Shown here: positions 32,709-42,329 of the stretch, one piece after another
Numbering within the stretch: position 1 is the stretch's first letter
How the letters are laid out: each line of letters opens with the position of its first letter
From: Rhodobacter huangdaonensis
Lineage (GTDB): Bacteria; Pseudomonadota; Alphaproteobacteria; Rhodobacterales; Rhodobacteraceae
Reading direction: 5' to 3'
NCBI RefSeq assembly: GCF_004022465.1
Contig: NZ_SAVA01000009.1
Coordinates: 1 to 64,000, forward strand
Length of the DNA stretch: 64,000 bases
Notes under the pieces: model-generated
What the model was told of the DNA's origin: nothing
The model's input: only the letters and a program-made list of their open reading frames with translations
Databases searched by the model: none
Translations under genes and position numbers: made by a program

Positions 32709-33764
32709 TCAGCTTGCCGGCAGGATCACGCTGAACCGGCTGCCCTTGCCCTTCTCGCTTTCGATCTTCAGCCGGCCGCGATGGCGGGCGACGATGTGCT
32801 TCACGATCGCGAGACCAAGCCCGGTGCCGCCCTGTTCGCGCGAGCGGTGGGTGTCGACGCGGTAGAACCGTTCGGTCAGGCGCGGCAGGTGGATCGACTC
32901 GATGCCCTCGCCCCTGTCGCTCACCTCGACCCGCAGCGCCGGGCCGCGCAGCACCGGCTCATGCGCGATGCGGGCGACATTGATCCGCACCTCGCCGCCC
33001 GAACCGCCGTATTTGATCGCATTCTCGATCAGGTTGGCGAAGATCTGGGTGAGCTGGTCGGGATCGCCCTTCACCCGCATCACGCCGTCCTCGCCCTCGC
33101 GGATCAGCGCGACGCCGCGCGCCTCGGCGAGCGGCTGCAAGGTCTGCTTTGCGCCTTTCAGCACCGCCGAGATATCGACATCCGAGGTCGGGCGGCGCCG
33201 CTCCTCGGCCTCGACCCGGCTCAGCGACAGCAGGTCGCCCACCAGCCGGTTCATCCGCCCCGCCTCGCGCTCCATGATCGCGAGGAAGCGGTCGCGCGCC
33301 ACCGGGTCGTCCTTCGCCGCGCCGCGCAGGGTCTCGACAAAGCCCATCAATGCGGTCAGCGGCGTGCGCAGCTCGTGGCTGACATTGGCGACGAAATCGC
33401 GCCGCATCACCTCGGCCTCCTCGAGCGCGGTGACATCCTCGATCGCCACCACCGCGCCGCCCTGCGGCAGGCCGATCTCCTCGCCCGGCGGCAGCGGCGA
33501 GACGGTCGCCATCGCCACCATCTCGCGCCCGTTCGAGGAGATCCGCAGCCGCACCCGGCCGGGGCGGTCATCGTGCAGCGCCTCCTCGAGCGCCTGACCA
33601 AGCGCGGGCTGGCGCAGCACGGTGACGAAAGCGCGCCCCTCGATGTCGCGACCGAAGAGCAGGCGGGCCGCGGGATTGGCCGAAACGATCCTCTCCGCCC
33701 GATTAACCAGCAAAATCGGAAGCGGCAGGGCGTCGACCAGAGAGGCTGTCAAAAAATCGGGCAT
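32709..33764 (-). CDS. phoR: PhoR-like sensor histidine kinase
   Basis: This 351-residue kinase has a PAS domain (about 8-110), HisKA with the phospho-acceptor His in RRDFVANVSHELRTPLTAL, and an HATPase with N box NLIENAIKYG and G boxes DRGEGI and GGTGLGLAIVKH. The sequence pattern is that of PhoR, which controls phosphate starvation genes with PhoB. No transmembrane segment is seen, unlike E. coli PhoR, so it is probably cytoplasmic or tethered through PhoU/Pst. GGAG precedes ATG 33764. No phoB or pst genes are adjacent, so the PhoR assignment rests on sequence alone. Confidence 0.75.
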   Translation of the reverse strand: MPDFLTASLVDALPLPILLVNRAERIVSANPAARLLFGRDIEGRAFVTVLRQPALGQALEEALHDDRPGRVRLRISSNGREMVAMATVSPLPPGEEIGLPQGGAVVAIEDVTALEEAEVMRRDFVANVSHELRTPLTALMGFVETLRGAAKDDPVARDRFLAIMEREAGRMNRLVGDLLSLSRVEAEERRRPTSDVDISAVLKGAKQTLQPLAEARGVALIREGEDGVMRVKGDPDQLTQIFANLIENAIKYGGSGGEVRINVARIAHEPVLRGPALRVEVSDRGEGIESIHLPRLTERFYRVDTHRSREQGGTGLGLAIVKHIVARHRGRLKIESEKGKGSRFSVILPAS

Positions 33765-33922
33765 GTTTCGCTCCTTCTGCGCGCCGAAACCTTGACCAAA
33801 AACGCGCGGGAGTAAACCATGCGTCATTCTCTGGTTGCAGGCGAAGCGTCCCGGGGCAAAGCCTTCGTCTGCCAATCCATTTTCCAGCGCGCCCGGTGCC
33901 GGGCAGCGCGGTGTGACGGGAC

Positions 33923-34327
33923 GTGATGATGCCTTCTTCGAAGGGCCCTTCCGCCGGCCGCCCCCGTTCCGGGGACGGACCCGATTCGCCTCCGCCGGGA
34001 CGACGCATCCTGGTGGTGGAGCCGTCGCAGTCTCTGCCGCTCGCGCTGCGCGGCATATCGGGGGCCGCGATCACCATCGTGCCGCTTGCCGCGGTCGATG
34101 CGGCATTGCTCGCGCGGACCGTGCCAGACGTGGTGATCTCGCCGCTCCTCTGCCCCGAGCACGACATCCTCGACCTCGCGCGGCTGCTCGACGCGCTTGG
34201 CTATCGCGGCGCGCTGCGGGCCTATAGCGCGCCGCTGCCGAACCCGCGGCTGATCCTCGCCGAGGTGCGGCAGATCTGGCAGGGCGGCGATTTCGACATT
34301 CTCGAACTGCCGCCCGAGCTGGGCTGA
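33923..34327 (+). CDS. Receiver-like protein lacking the phosphorylation site
   Basis: This is a 134-residue protein with a disordered Ser/Pro/Gly-rich N terminus (about 1-26) and then a flavodoxin-like pattern resembling a response-regulator receiver: RRILVVEPS for strand 1 and PDVVISPLLCPEHDILDLARLL for strand 3. The acidic pair after strand 1 is reduced to one Glu and the phospho-acceptor Asp position is Ser, so phosphorylation is unlikely. GTG 33923 and ATGs at 33926 and 33929 are all possible starts. It is convergent with the gamma-carbonic-anhydrase-like gene, with only 2 bp between stops. Function unknown. Confidence 0.6.
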   Translation: MMMPSSKGPSAGRPRSGDGPDSPPPGRRILVVEPSQSLPLALRGISGAAITIVPLAAVDAALLARTVPDVVISPLLCPEHDILDLARLLDALGYRGALRAYSAPLPNPRLILAEVRQIWQGGDFDILELPPELG

Positions 34328-34329
34328 GC

Positions 34330-34847
<518 letters not shown>

Positions 34848-34851
<4 letters not shown>

Positions 34852-35489
34852 CGCGCCTCAAACTCCCTGTTCAGCTCGCGCACGAAGTCGTTCAGCCAGG
34901 GCTGCCGGTCCGCCCGCGCGCGCTCGGCGGCGAGAATTTCGCGCAGCTCCCTCTCGGCCTGATCGGCATCGTGATTCACGATCACATAATCATATTCCGC
35001 CCAGTGGCTGATTTCATCGCGGCTTTTCGCCATCCGGGCCGCAATCACCTCGTCGCTGTCCTGTGCCCGCGTGCGCAGCCGCTTTTCCAGCTCGGCGATC
35101 GAGGGCGGCAGGATGAAGATCGAGATCACCTCCTTGCCGAGGCTCGAGCGGCGGATCTGCTGCCCGCCCTGCCAGTCGACGTCAAAGAGCGTGTCGCGCC
35201 CGGCCTTCATCGCCGCCTCGACCGGCGCCTTCGGCGTGCCGTAGAAATTGCCGAACACCTCGGCATGTTCGAGCATCTCGCCCGCCATCACCATCGCCTC
35301 GAAGTCGTGCTTGGTGCGGAAGTAGTATTCGATGCCGTCGGTCTCGCCCGGGCGCGGGGCGCGCGTCGTGGCCGAGACCGAGAATGTCAGCGTCGGGTCC
35401 CAGGTCATCAGCCGCTTCGCCAGCGTCGACTTCCCCGCGCCCGAGGGCGAGGAGAGGATAATCAGAAGGCCGCGCCGGGTCTGGGTCAT
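34848..35489 (-). CDS. gmk: Guanylate kinase
   Basis: This 213-residue enzyme phosphorylates GMP to GDP with ATP. The P-loop SSPSGAGKSTLAKRL lies at about 14-28, followed by the GMP-binding region with SVSATTRAPRPGETDGIEYYF and the LID/IFILPPS segment. Length is typical. It is 3 bp downstream of yicC and overlaps the next gene by ATGA. Confidence 0.97.
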
Positions 35490-35492
35490 GGC

Positions 35493-36407
35493 TCACTCCA
35501 CGTTCTGGATCTGCTCGCGCATCTGGTCGATGACGGCCTTGAGGTCAAGCCCGATCGCGGTGAGCGCGGTCGAGCCCGACTTCGAGCACAGCGTGTTCGA
35601 CTCGCGCACGAATTCCTGGGTGAGGAAATCGAGCTTGCGGCCGACGGGGCCCGCCTCGGCCAGCAGCGCGCGGGCGGCGCGGACATGGGCGCGCAGCCGG
35701 TCGACCTCCTCGGTGACATCGGCCTTCACCGCCAGCATCGCCAGCTCCTGCGCCACGCGCTGCGGATCGGCGCCCGGCGCGGTCTCGAGCACATGCGAAA
35801 GCGCCGCCTGCAACGCCGCCGCGGTCTCGGGCCGACGCGCCTCGGCGGCCTCGGCGGCGGCTTCGGTCAGCGCCGCGATGCGGTCGATCTGCGCCGCGAT
35901 CACCGCGCCGATCTGCGCCCCCTCGGCCGCACGCATCGCGGCGAAATCGTCCAGAAGCGGCGCCAGATCGGCCACCAGCGCCGCGCGCAGCGCCGCCGGA
36001 TCGGCGACCTCGGGGGCGCCCTGCTCGATCACGCCGCGCAGCGCCAGCAGGTCGGCCGCCCGTGTCGGGGCAAGGGCAAGGCCGCGCTCGCCCGCCGCCG
36101 CCTCGACCCGTGCAAGCGCCGTCAGCGCCGCCTGCAGCCCGGGCTCCGACAGCCGCAGCCCCTCGGCCCCCTCGCTGCGCGAAAGCCGCAGCGTCAGCGA
36201 GATGTTGCCACGCGCCGCCACCGCGGCCACCGCCGCCCGCACCGCCGCCTCGAGCCCCTCGACATCGGGCAGACGCGGGCGCAGATCAAAGCCCTTGCCA
36301 TTGACCGAGCGGATCTCCCAGGCCCAGTCATGGCCCAGCCCGCCGCCCTGCCGCGCGGCAAAGCCGGTCATCGAGATCGTGCGCGGGCCGGATGCGATGT
36401 TAACCAT
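35493..36407 (-). CDS. YicC-family endoribonuclease
   Basis: This 304-residue protein has the family N terminus SMTGFAARQG, EIRSVNGKGFDLRPRLPD and the C-terminal DUF1732-type block DFLTQEFVRESNTLCSKS. YicC proteins are endoribonucleases implicated in mRNA and small-RNA decay and stationary-phase fitness. Most homologues begin close to MTGFA, so the true start could be 12 codons further in. It is the first gene of yicC-gmk-gamma-carbonic-anhydrase-like, a common alphaproteobacterial arrangement. Confidence 0.9.
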   Translation of the reverse strand: MVNIASGPRTISMTGFAARQGGGLGHDWAWEIRSVNGKGFDLRPRLPDVEGLEAAVRAAVAAVAARGNISLTLRLSRSEGAEGLRLSEPGLQAALTALARVEAAAGERGLALAPTRAADLLALRGVIEQGAPEVADPAALRAALVADLAPLLDDFAAMRAAEGAQIGAVIAAQIDRIAALTEAAAEAAEARRPETAAALQAALSHVLETAPGADPQRVAQELAMLAVKADVTEEVDRLRAHVRAARALLAEAGPVGRKLDFLTQEFVRESNTLCSKSGSTALTAIGLDLKAVIDQMREQIQNVE

Positions 36408-36570
36408 TTAACACTTTCTTTCCCCTTTTTGCCCGGAAATGGCATATTAAGGTTTTGGTAAGGATTTCGCCTCCGGGGCCATTTGAAAGCCCATAACCGC
36501 AGAATGCACGAGGCATTGCAATGGATGGCGGCGGAGGCGGAACGCCTGTGCCGCAGGAACGGGTGATGCG

Positions 36571-37296
36571 ATGGACCGTGATATCGACGACAAGGTGATC
36601 CACTTCGGGGCGCAGGCGGGGCTCGGCATGCAGGTTGCCTCGGAACTGCGCGCCTATTGGGAGGCGCTGCGCCGTGGCCGGCTGGTGCCGGCGCGCGCCG
36701 ATGTCGATCCGCGCGGGATCGAGCGCGCCCTCGAATACGCCTTCATTCTCGAACGCGTCGCGCCGGGCATCGGCCGGTTCCGGCTTGCCGGCATGCACCT
36801 GAACGAGCTGATGGGGATGGAGGTGCGGGGCATGCCGCTGACCGCCCTGTTCACGCCGCAGGGCCGCAAGCATGTCACCGAGGCGCTTGAGGCGGTCTTC
36901 GGCGGTCCGGCGATCGCCGACCTGCGGCTGGCTTCGGAAAGCGGCCCCGGCCGGCCCCGGCTCGAGGCGCGGCTGCTGATCCTGCCGATGAAATCCGACC
37001 TTGGCGACATCACCCGCGCCCTTGGCTGCCTCGTTGCCGAGGGCGACGGTTTCGGCCGGCTGCCGCGCCGCTTCGATGTGATCGCGGCCCATGTCGAGCC
37101 GGTGATCGCCGGCGCGCCGACGCCCGGCCCCCTGCCGCTGCCGGTCCGCCCCGAGGAGATCGGCCTCGATGCCCCGGTCTTCGGCCACCGCCGGCCCGCC
37201 CTGCCCGAGTTCGACACGCCCCTGGCGGCCCGCCCGCTCTCCGACTGCTCGCCGGAAGAGCGTCGCGCGATGTTCCGCGTCATCAGCAACGCCTGA
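36571..37296 (+). CDS. PAS-domain protein of the Rhodobacterales PAS_5 type
   Basis: This 241-residue soluble protein contains one PAS-like domain (about 25-170), recognisable from RAYWEALRRGRLVPARADVDPRGIERALEYAFILE and IGRFRLAGMHLNELMGMEVRGMPL (quoted in part). The C-terminal third is proline-rich with no catalytic motif. Similar stand-alone PAS proteins are common in Rhodobacterales and Rhizobiales and their role is unknown. It is monocistronic, divergent from yicC, and followed by a strong hairpin terminator. Confidence 0.8.
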   Translation: MDRDIDDKVIHFGAQAGLGMQVASELRAYWEALRRGRLVPARADVDPRGIERALEYAFILERVAPGIGRFRLAGMHLNELMGMEVRGMPLTALFTPQGRKHVTEALEAVFGGPAIADLRLASESGPGRPRLEARLLILPMKSDLGDITRALGCLVAEGDGFGRLPRRFDVIAAHVEPVIAGAPTPGPLPLPVRPEEIGLDAPVFGHRRPALPEFDTPLAARPLSDCSPEERRAMFRVISNA

Positions 37297-37323
37297 GACC
37301 GATCCCGCAGGATATGACGGGAA

Positions 37324-37348
37324 CGGCCCGGAGCGATGCTCCGGGCCG
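37324..37348. terminator. Bidirectional terminator between the PAS gene and DAHP synthase
   Basis: A perfect 11-bp stem (CGGCCCGGAGC at 37324-37334, GCTCCGGGCCG at 37338-37348) with a GAT loop lies between convergent genes. No long T-run follows, but the stem is very stable. Confidence 0.7.
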
Positions 37349-37379
37349 CGGTCCTTGTGCCAGTCTGTCGCCGCCCTGC

Positions 37380-38750
37380 TCAGAGGCCCGAGGCCTTGCG
37401 CAGCGCGCGCCGGTCCTGCAGCTCCTCGGCGACGAGGAAGGCGAGTTCCAGCGCCTGCGAGGCATTCAGCCGCGGGTCGCAGGCGGTGTGGTAGCGGCTC
37501 GACAGATCCTCGTCCGAGACCGCACGCACGCCGCCGGTGCATTCGGTCACGTCGCGGCCGGTCATCTCGAAATGCACGCCGCCCGGGATCGTGCCCTCGG
37601 CCTTGTGCACGCCGAAGAACTCGCGCACCTCGCGCAGCACGGAATCGAAGGGCCGGGTCTTGAAGCCAGACGCCGCCTTGATCGTGTTGCCATGCATCGG
37701 GTCGCACGACCACAGCACGTTCGCACCTTCGGACTGCACCGCGCGGATCAGCCGCGGCAGATGCTCGCCGACCTTGCCGGCGCCAAAGCGCGCGATCAGC
37801 GTCAGCCGCCCGGGCTCGTTCTCCGGGTTCAGCTTCGCCATCAGCACCTTCAGATCGTCGGCCGTGGTCGAGGGGCCGCATTTCAGCCCGATCGGGTTCT
37901 GCACGCCACGGCAGAACTCGACATGCGCGCCGTCGGGCTGACGGGTGCGGTCGCCGATCCAGATCATGTGGCCCGAGCCGGCCAGCGGAATGCCCGTGGT
38001 GCTGTCGACACGGCACAGCGCCTCTTCATATTCCAGCAGCAGCGCCTCGTGCGAGGTGTAGAAATCGACCTTCGCGAGCTCATGCGCGGTGTCCGAGGTC
38101 ACCCCGGCCGCGGTCATGAAGTCCATCGCATCGCCGATGCGCTCGGCCACCTCGCGATAGCGCGCGGCCTCGTCCTCGTCGGTGAAGCCGGCGATCCAGC
38201 TCTGCACCCGGTGGATGTCGGCATAGCCGCCGGTCGAGAAGGCGCGCAGCAGGTTCAGCGAGGCCGCGGCCTGGGTATAAGCCTGCAGCATCCGGTAGGG
38301 ATCGGGCACGCGGGCCTCGGCGGTGAAGTCGAAGCCGTTGATGATGTCGCCGCGATAGCTCGGCAGCTCGACGCCGCCGATCGTCTCGGTCGCGGCCGAG
38401 CGCGGCTTGGCGAACTGCCCGGCCATGCGCCCGACCTTGATCACCGGCACCTTCGCGCCCCAGGTCAGCACGATCGCCATCTGCAGCATCACCTTGAAGG
38501 TGTCGCGGATGTTGTCGGCGGAGAATTCGGCAAAGCTCTCGGCGCAGTCCCCACCCTGCAGCAGGAACGCCTCGCCGCGCGCGGCCTTCGCCAGATCCGC
38601 CTTCAGCCGGCGCGCCTCGCCGGCGAAGACGAGCGGCGGCATCTTGGCGAGCTGCGTCTCGACCGCGCCAAGCGCCGCCGTGTCGGGATAGTCGGGCATC
38701 TGCACCCGCGGTTTCGCGCGCCAGCCGGACTTCGTCCACCCCTTGACCAT
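37380..38750 (-). CDS. Class II 3-deoxy-7-phosphoheptulonate (DAHP) synthase
   Basis: This 456-residue enzyme condenses phosphoenolpyruvate and erythrose-4-phosphate, the first step of the shikimate pathway. It belongs to the plant-type class II family: LLQGGDCAESF (metal Cys), RMAGQFAKPRS, FTSHEALLLEYEEAL in shifted form (YTSHEALLLEYEEAL), GHMIWIGDRTRQ, GPNPIGLKCG-like NPIGLKCGPS, and WSCDPMHGNT. GGAGGAG precedes ATG 38750. It is monocistronic and divergent from the GlxA-type regulator. Confidence 0.95.
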   Translation of the reverse strand: MVKGWTKSGWRAKPRVQMPDYPDTAALGAVETQLAKMPPLVFAGEARRLKADLAKAARGEAFLLQGGDCAESFAEFSADNIRDTFKVMLQMAIVLTWGAKVPVIKVGRMAGQFAKPRSAATETIGGVELPSYRGDIINGFDFTAEARVPDPYRMLQAYTQAAASLNLLRAFSTGGYADIHRVQSWIAGFTDEDEAARYREVAERIGDAMDFMTAAGVTSDTAHELAKVDFYTSHEALLLEYEEALCRVDSTTGIPLAGSGHMIWIGDRTRQPDGAHVEFCRGVQNPIGLKCGPSTTADDLKVLMAKLNPENEPGRLTLIARFGAGKVGEHLPRLIRAVQSEGANVLWSCDPMHGNTIKAASGFKTRPFDSVLREVREFFGVHKAEGTIPGGVHFEMTGRDVTECTGGVRAVSDEDLSSRYHTACDPRLNASQALELAFLVAEELQDRRALRKASGL

Positions 38751-38928
38751 CTTCTCCTCCAGGACTTTCACAGGTTGCGCGGTTATAAGGCAGGCGTTAG
38801 CGAGAACAAACCGGTTTTTCCGCAGGCGCGCGCGAAAATGACCTTCGCGCGGCATTGCTTCGATGCCCTCTTGCGAGACGCCCCGTTCCCTGCTTTCTGT
38901 GCATGAAACGACAAGGTCCCGGTCGCAA

Positions 38929-40035
38929 ATGCGCATCCCATCCACGACACCCCGCACCCATTCCCGACCGGCCCCCTCGCACGGCATCCTGCGCCTGGCC
39001 ACCGGCGGGCGCACGCGGCGCTTCATCTTCCTGCTGCTCGACCGCTTCACGCTGATGGCTTTTGCCAGTGCAATCGAGCCCTTGCGGCTGGCGAACCAGG
39101 TTTCCGGCGAGAAGCTCTATGACTGGAAGCTCGCCTCCGAGGACGGCGGCGACGTGACCTGTTCGAACGGCACGGTGATGCGCGCCGACATGGGGCTTGG
39201 CGAGGTCACCCGCGACGACACGGTGATGGTGTGCGGCGGCATCGACGTGGCCGAGGCGACGACGAAGCCGATCCTCGCCTGGCTGCGGCGCGAGGCGCGG
39301 CGCGGCGCGGCGGTGGGCGGCCTGTGCACCGGGGCCTGGGCGGTGGCGAAGGCCGGCCTGCTCGACGGCCGGCGCGCCACCATCCATTGGGAGAATCAGG
39401 ACAGCTTCGCCGAGGATTTCGAGGAGGTGACGCTGTCGAAGGCGGTCTTCGTGATCGACGGCAACCGGCTGACGACCGCCGGTGGCACCGCCTCGGTCGA
39501 CCTGATGCTGAAGATGATCGCGCTCGACCATGGCGAGGCGCTGGCCAATACCATCGCCGACCAGCTGATCTACAACTCGATCCGCACCGACCGCGACAGC
39601 CAGCGGCTGTCGATCCCGACCCGGATCGGCGTGCGCCACCCGAAGCTTGCGCAGGTGATCGCGCGGATGGAGATGAACATCGAGGAGCCGATCAGCCCGG
39701 CGCGCCTTGCGGCCGAGGTCGGCATGTCGACGCGCCAGCTCGAGCGGCTGTTCAGCCGCTACCTGAGCCGCTCGCCGAAGCGCTATTACATGGAAATCCG
39801 CCTGCAAAAGGCGCGCAACCTGTTGATGCAGACCGAGATGAGCGTGATCAATGTGGCGCTTGCCTGCGGCTTCACCTCGCCCTCGCATTTCTCGAAATGC
39901 TACCGCGCACAATACCAGACCACCCCCTATCGCGAACGCGGCGCCTCGGGCGTGCCATCGGCGACCAGCGTGATCGAGCTTGATGCCGACGAGTGCGACC
40001 TGACGGGAATCGACTTTCCGGAAGAAAAGTTCTGA
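38929..40035 (+). CDS. GlxA-family AraC-type transcriptional regulator
   Basis: This 368-residue regulator has an N-terminal DJ-1/PfpI-like amidotransferase domain (about 25-200, with GGLCTGAWAVAKAGLLDG carrying the nucleophile-elbow Cys) and a C-terminal AraC helix-turn-helix pair (about 250-340, LAAEVGMSTRQLERLF and VALACGFTSPSHFSKCYR). Relatives control choline, carnitine, glycine betaine or arginine catabolism (GbdR, CdhR, ArgR). The effector cannot be read from sequence. The ATG has a poor ribosome site, so a start up to 22 codons upstream is possible. A LIV-type transporter operon follows in the same direction after 155 bp. Confidence 0.87.
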   Translation: MRIPSTTPRTHSRPAPSHGILRLATGGRTRRFIFLLLDRFTLMAFASAIEPLRLANQVSGEKLYDWKLASEDGGDVTCSNGTVMRADMGLGEVTRDDTVMVCGGIDVAEATTKPILAWLRREARRGAAVGGLCTGAWAVAKAGLLDGRRATIHWENQDSFAEDFEEVTLSKAVFVIDGNRLTTAGGTASVDLMLKMIALDHGEALANTIADQLIYNSIRTDRDSQRLSIPTRIGVRHPKLAQVIARMEMNIEEPISPARLAAEVGMSTRQLERLFSRYLSRSPKRYYMEIRLQKARNLLMQTEMSVINVALACGFTSPSHFSKCYRAQYQTTPYRERGASGVPSATSVIELDADECDLTGIDFPEEKF

Positions 40036-40190
40036 GCCGCGCCGGCGATGCGCCGCGCCGTTGCGTCAACGCGCCCAATTCTTGCCCAGATGGTCGATTT
40101 TCGGCCAATCCGCCGCGGGCTGCCCTATTTTCTTTTGCCAAAGGCGGGACTAACGTTTCCGCAATCATGTTCTAACAGGGGAGTGAACAG

Positions 40191-41375
40191 ATGAAGAAGC
40201 TGCTTCTGGCGACGGCTGCCGTCGCGCTGTGCGCGGGCGGCGCCTTCGCCGAGGACATCAAGATGGGGATCTCGATGGGCTTCACCGGGCCGCTGGAATC
40301 GATCGCGCCGCCGATCGCTGCCGGCGCCGAGCTGGCGATGAAGGAAGTTTCGGACTCGGGCAAGCTTCTGGGCGGCGACACCGTCACCCCGGTGCGCGGC
40401 GATTCCACCTGCGTCGATGCCGCCGCGGCCACCGCGACCGTCGAGCGGATGGTGACCTCGGAAGGCGTGAAGGGCATCGTCGGCGGCATGTGCTCGGGCG
40501 AGACCATCGCCTCGCTGACCAATGTCGCGGTGCCGAACGGCGTGGTGATGATCTCGCCCTCGGCGACCTCGCCGGCGCTCTCGACGATCGACGACAACGG
40601 CCTGTTCTTCCGCACCTCGCCCTCGGACGCGCGTCAGGGCGAAGTGATGACCGACATCATCCTCGAACACGGCATCAAGTCCGTGGCGGTGACCTATACC
40701 AACAACGACTACGGCAAGGGCCTGGCCGACAGCTTCGCCGAGGCGTTCAAGGCCAAGGGCGGCACCGTGACCATCGTCGCCGCGCATGAGGACGGCAAGG
40801 CCGACTATTCGGCCGAGGTCGGCGCGCTGGCGGCCGCGGGTGGCGATGCGCTCGTGGTGGCGGGCTATGTCGATCAGGGCGGTTCGGGCATCCTGCGCGG
40901 CGCGCTCGACACCGGCGCCTTCTCGACCTTCGTGCTGCCCGACGGCATGGTCGCGGCGACGCTCGAGAAGAACTTCGGCACCGAGCTCGACGGCTCGTTC
41001 GGTCAGATGCCGGCCTCGGAAGGCGAAGGCAAGGATGCGTTCATCGCGCTGGCCAAGACCGCGGGCTTCGACGGTTCGAGCATCTACTCGGCCGAGGCCT
41101 ATGACGCGGCGGCGCTGATGCTGCTCGCCATGCAGGCGGCGAAGTCGACCGATCCGAAGGTCTACAAGGACAAGATCATGGACGTCGCCAACGCTCCGGG
41201 CGAGAAGATCATGCCCGGCGAGCTGGCGAAGGGCCTCGAGCTGCTGGCCGAAGGCAAGGACATCGACTATGTCGGCGCCACCTCGGTCGAGCTGATCGGT
41301 GCGGGGGAATCCGCGGGCACCTTCCGCGAGATCACCATCAAGGACGGCAAGATCGAGACCGTGAAATACCGCTGA
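40191..41375 (+). CDS. livJ: Branched-chain amino acid ABC transporter, substrate-binding protein
   Basis: This 394-residue periplasmic protein has a signal peptide (about 1-20, ending AFA) and a type I binding-protein fold of the LivJ/LivK family (IKMGISMGFTGPLESIAPPI, SPSATSPAL, DYGKGLADSFAEAFKAKGG in segments). It presents branched-chain or other amino acids to the LivHMGF complex encoded downstream. GGGGAG precedes ATG 40191. It is separated from livG by a hairpin that probably lowers expression of the membrane genes relative to this abundant protein. Confidence 0.9.
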   Translation: MKKLLLATAAVALCAGGAFAEDIKMGISMGFTGPLESIAPPIAAGAELAMKEVSDSGKLLGGDTVTPVRGDSTCVDAAAATATVERMVTSEGVKGIVGGMCSGETIASLTNVAVPNGVVMISPSATSPALSTIDDNGLFFRTSPSDARQGEVMTDIILEHGIKSVAVTYTNNDYGKGLADSFAEAFKAKGGTVTIVAAHEDGKADYSAEVGALAAAGGDALVVAGYVDQGGSGILRGALDTGAFSTFVLPDGMVAATLEKNFGTELDGSFGQMPASEGEGKDAFIALAKTAGFDGSSIYSAEAYDAAALMLLAMQAAKSTDPKVYKDKIMDVANAPGEKIMPGELAKGLELLAEGKDIDYVGATSVELIGAGESAGTFREITIKDGKIETVKYR

Positions 41376-41399
41376 GGCGGCACGGAGAACCTGGGGGCG

Positions 41400-41427
41400 G
41401 CCCGGAGCGATCCGGGCTGTTCCTTTT
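41400..41427 (+). terminator. Intercistronic attenuator-type terminator between livJ and livG
   Basis: GCCCGGA (41400-41406) pairs with TCCGGGC (41411-41417) over a GCGA tetraloop and is followed by a T-rich run ending TTTT (41424-41427). It lies 24 bp after livJ and would let only part of the transcripts reach livG. Confidence 0.65.
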
Positions 41428-41484
41428 GAAACAAGGCCGAAAACGGCATTCTTCACGCAAAGAGTGAAGGTCACAGGGGACTGC

Positions 41485-42273
41485 ATGATACGGGTCGAGA
41501 ACCTGCACAAGCATTTCGGCGGCTTCCATGCCGTCGATGGCGCTTCGCTAGAGATCGCGACGGGCTCCATCACCGGGCTGATCGGCCCGAACGGGGCGGG
41601 AAAATCCACGCTGTTCAACGTCATCGCCGGGGTGCACAAGCCCACCTCCGGCACGGTGACGATGGATGGCGAGGACATCACCGGCCTGCCGCCGCACGAG
41701 TTGTTCCACAAGGGGCTGCTGCGCACCTTCCAGATCGCGCATGAATTCCCGACGATGACGGTGCGCGAGAACCTGATGATGGTTCCGGGCGGGCAGACCG
41801 GCGAGACGCTGTGGAACGCCTGGTTCCAGCGCGGCCGGATCGCCGAGGAAGAGGCGGCGCTTCTGAAGAAGGCCGACGAGGTTCTTGATTTCCTGACGAT
41901 TTCCCATCTGAAGGACGAGCGTGCCGGAAACCTGTCTGGCGGCCAGAAGAAACTTCTGGAGCTTGGCCGCACGATGATGGTCGAGGCGAAGATCGTCTTT
42001 CTCGACGAGGTCGGCGCCGGCGTGAACCGCACGCTGCTGAACACCATCGGCGATGCCATCGTGCGGCTGAACCAGGAGCGCGGCTATACCTTCTGCGTGA
42101 TCGAGCATGACATGGATTTCATCGGCCGGCTCTGCGACCCGGTGATCGTGATGGCCGAGGGCAAGGTTCTGGCCGAGGGCTCGCCGGACACGATCATGCA
42201 GAATGAGGCGGTGATCGAGGCCTATCTCGGGCGCGGGCTCAAGAACAAGGTCAAGGCGGGGGCCGTGCAATGA
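41485..42273 (+). CDS. livG: Branched-chain amino acid ABC transporter, ATP-binding protein LivG
   Basis: This 262-residue ATPase has Walker A GPNGAGKST, Q-loop FQIAHEFPTMTVRENL, signature LSGGQKKLLELGR, Walker B VFLDEVGAGVN and switch His in VIEHDMDFI. The segment between Q-loop and signature fits LivG. A GGGGA site precedes ATG 41485. Its stop overlaps, by ATGA, the start of a 19-codon mini-ORF that leads into livF. Confidence 0.93.
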   Translation: MIRVENLHKHFGGFHAVDGASLEIATGSITGLIGPNGAGKSTLFNVIAGVHKPTSGTVTMDGEDITGLPPHELFHKGLLRTFQIAHEFPTMTVRENLMMVPGGQTGETLWNAWFQRGRIAEEEAALLKKADEVLDFLTISHLKDERAGNLSGGQKKLLELGRTMMVEAKIVFLDEVGAGVNRTLLNTIGDAIVRLNQERGYTFCVIEHDMDFIGRLCDPVIVMAEGKVLAEGSPDTIMQNEAVIEAYLGRGLKNKVKAGAVQ

Positions 42274-42329
42274 TTGGATTTTTCCTGATCAAACAAGGCG
42301 TCATGGGATGTCCCGGAGGTGTCGCATGA
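42270..42329 (+). CDS. 19-codon mini-ORF coupling livG to livF
   Basis: The frame MIGFFLIKQGVMGCPGGVA begins with an ATG that overlaps the livG stop (ATGA, 42270-42273) and ends with a TGA that overlaps the livF ATG (ATGA, 42326-42329). The livF ribosome site CGGAGGT (42314-42320) lies inside it. It exactly fills the gap between the two genes. It may be a translational coupler rather than a functional peptide, although it starts with a hydrophobic run. Confidence 0.5.
   Translation: MIGFFLIKQGVMGCPGGVA

Noticed and set aside
36400..38016. Leftward 538-codon frame across the PAS gene and DAHP synthase
   Set aside because: It crosses the strong terminator at 37324-37348 and is antisense or out of frame to two real genes.
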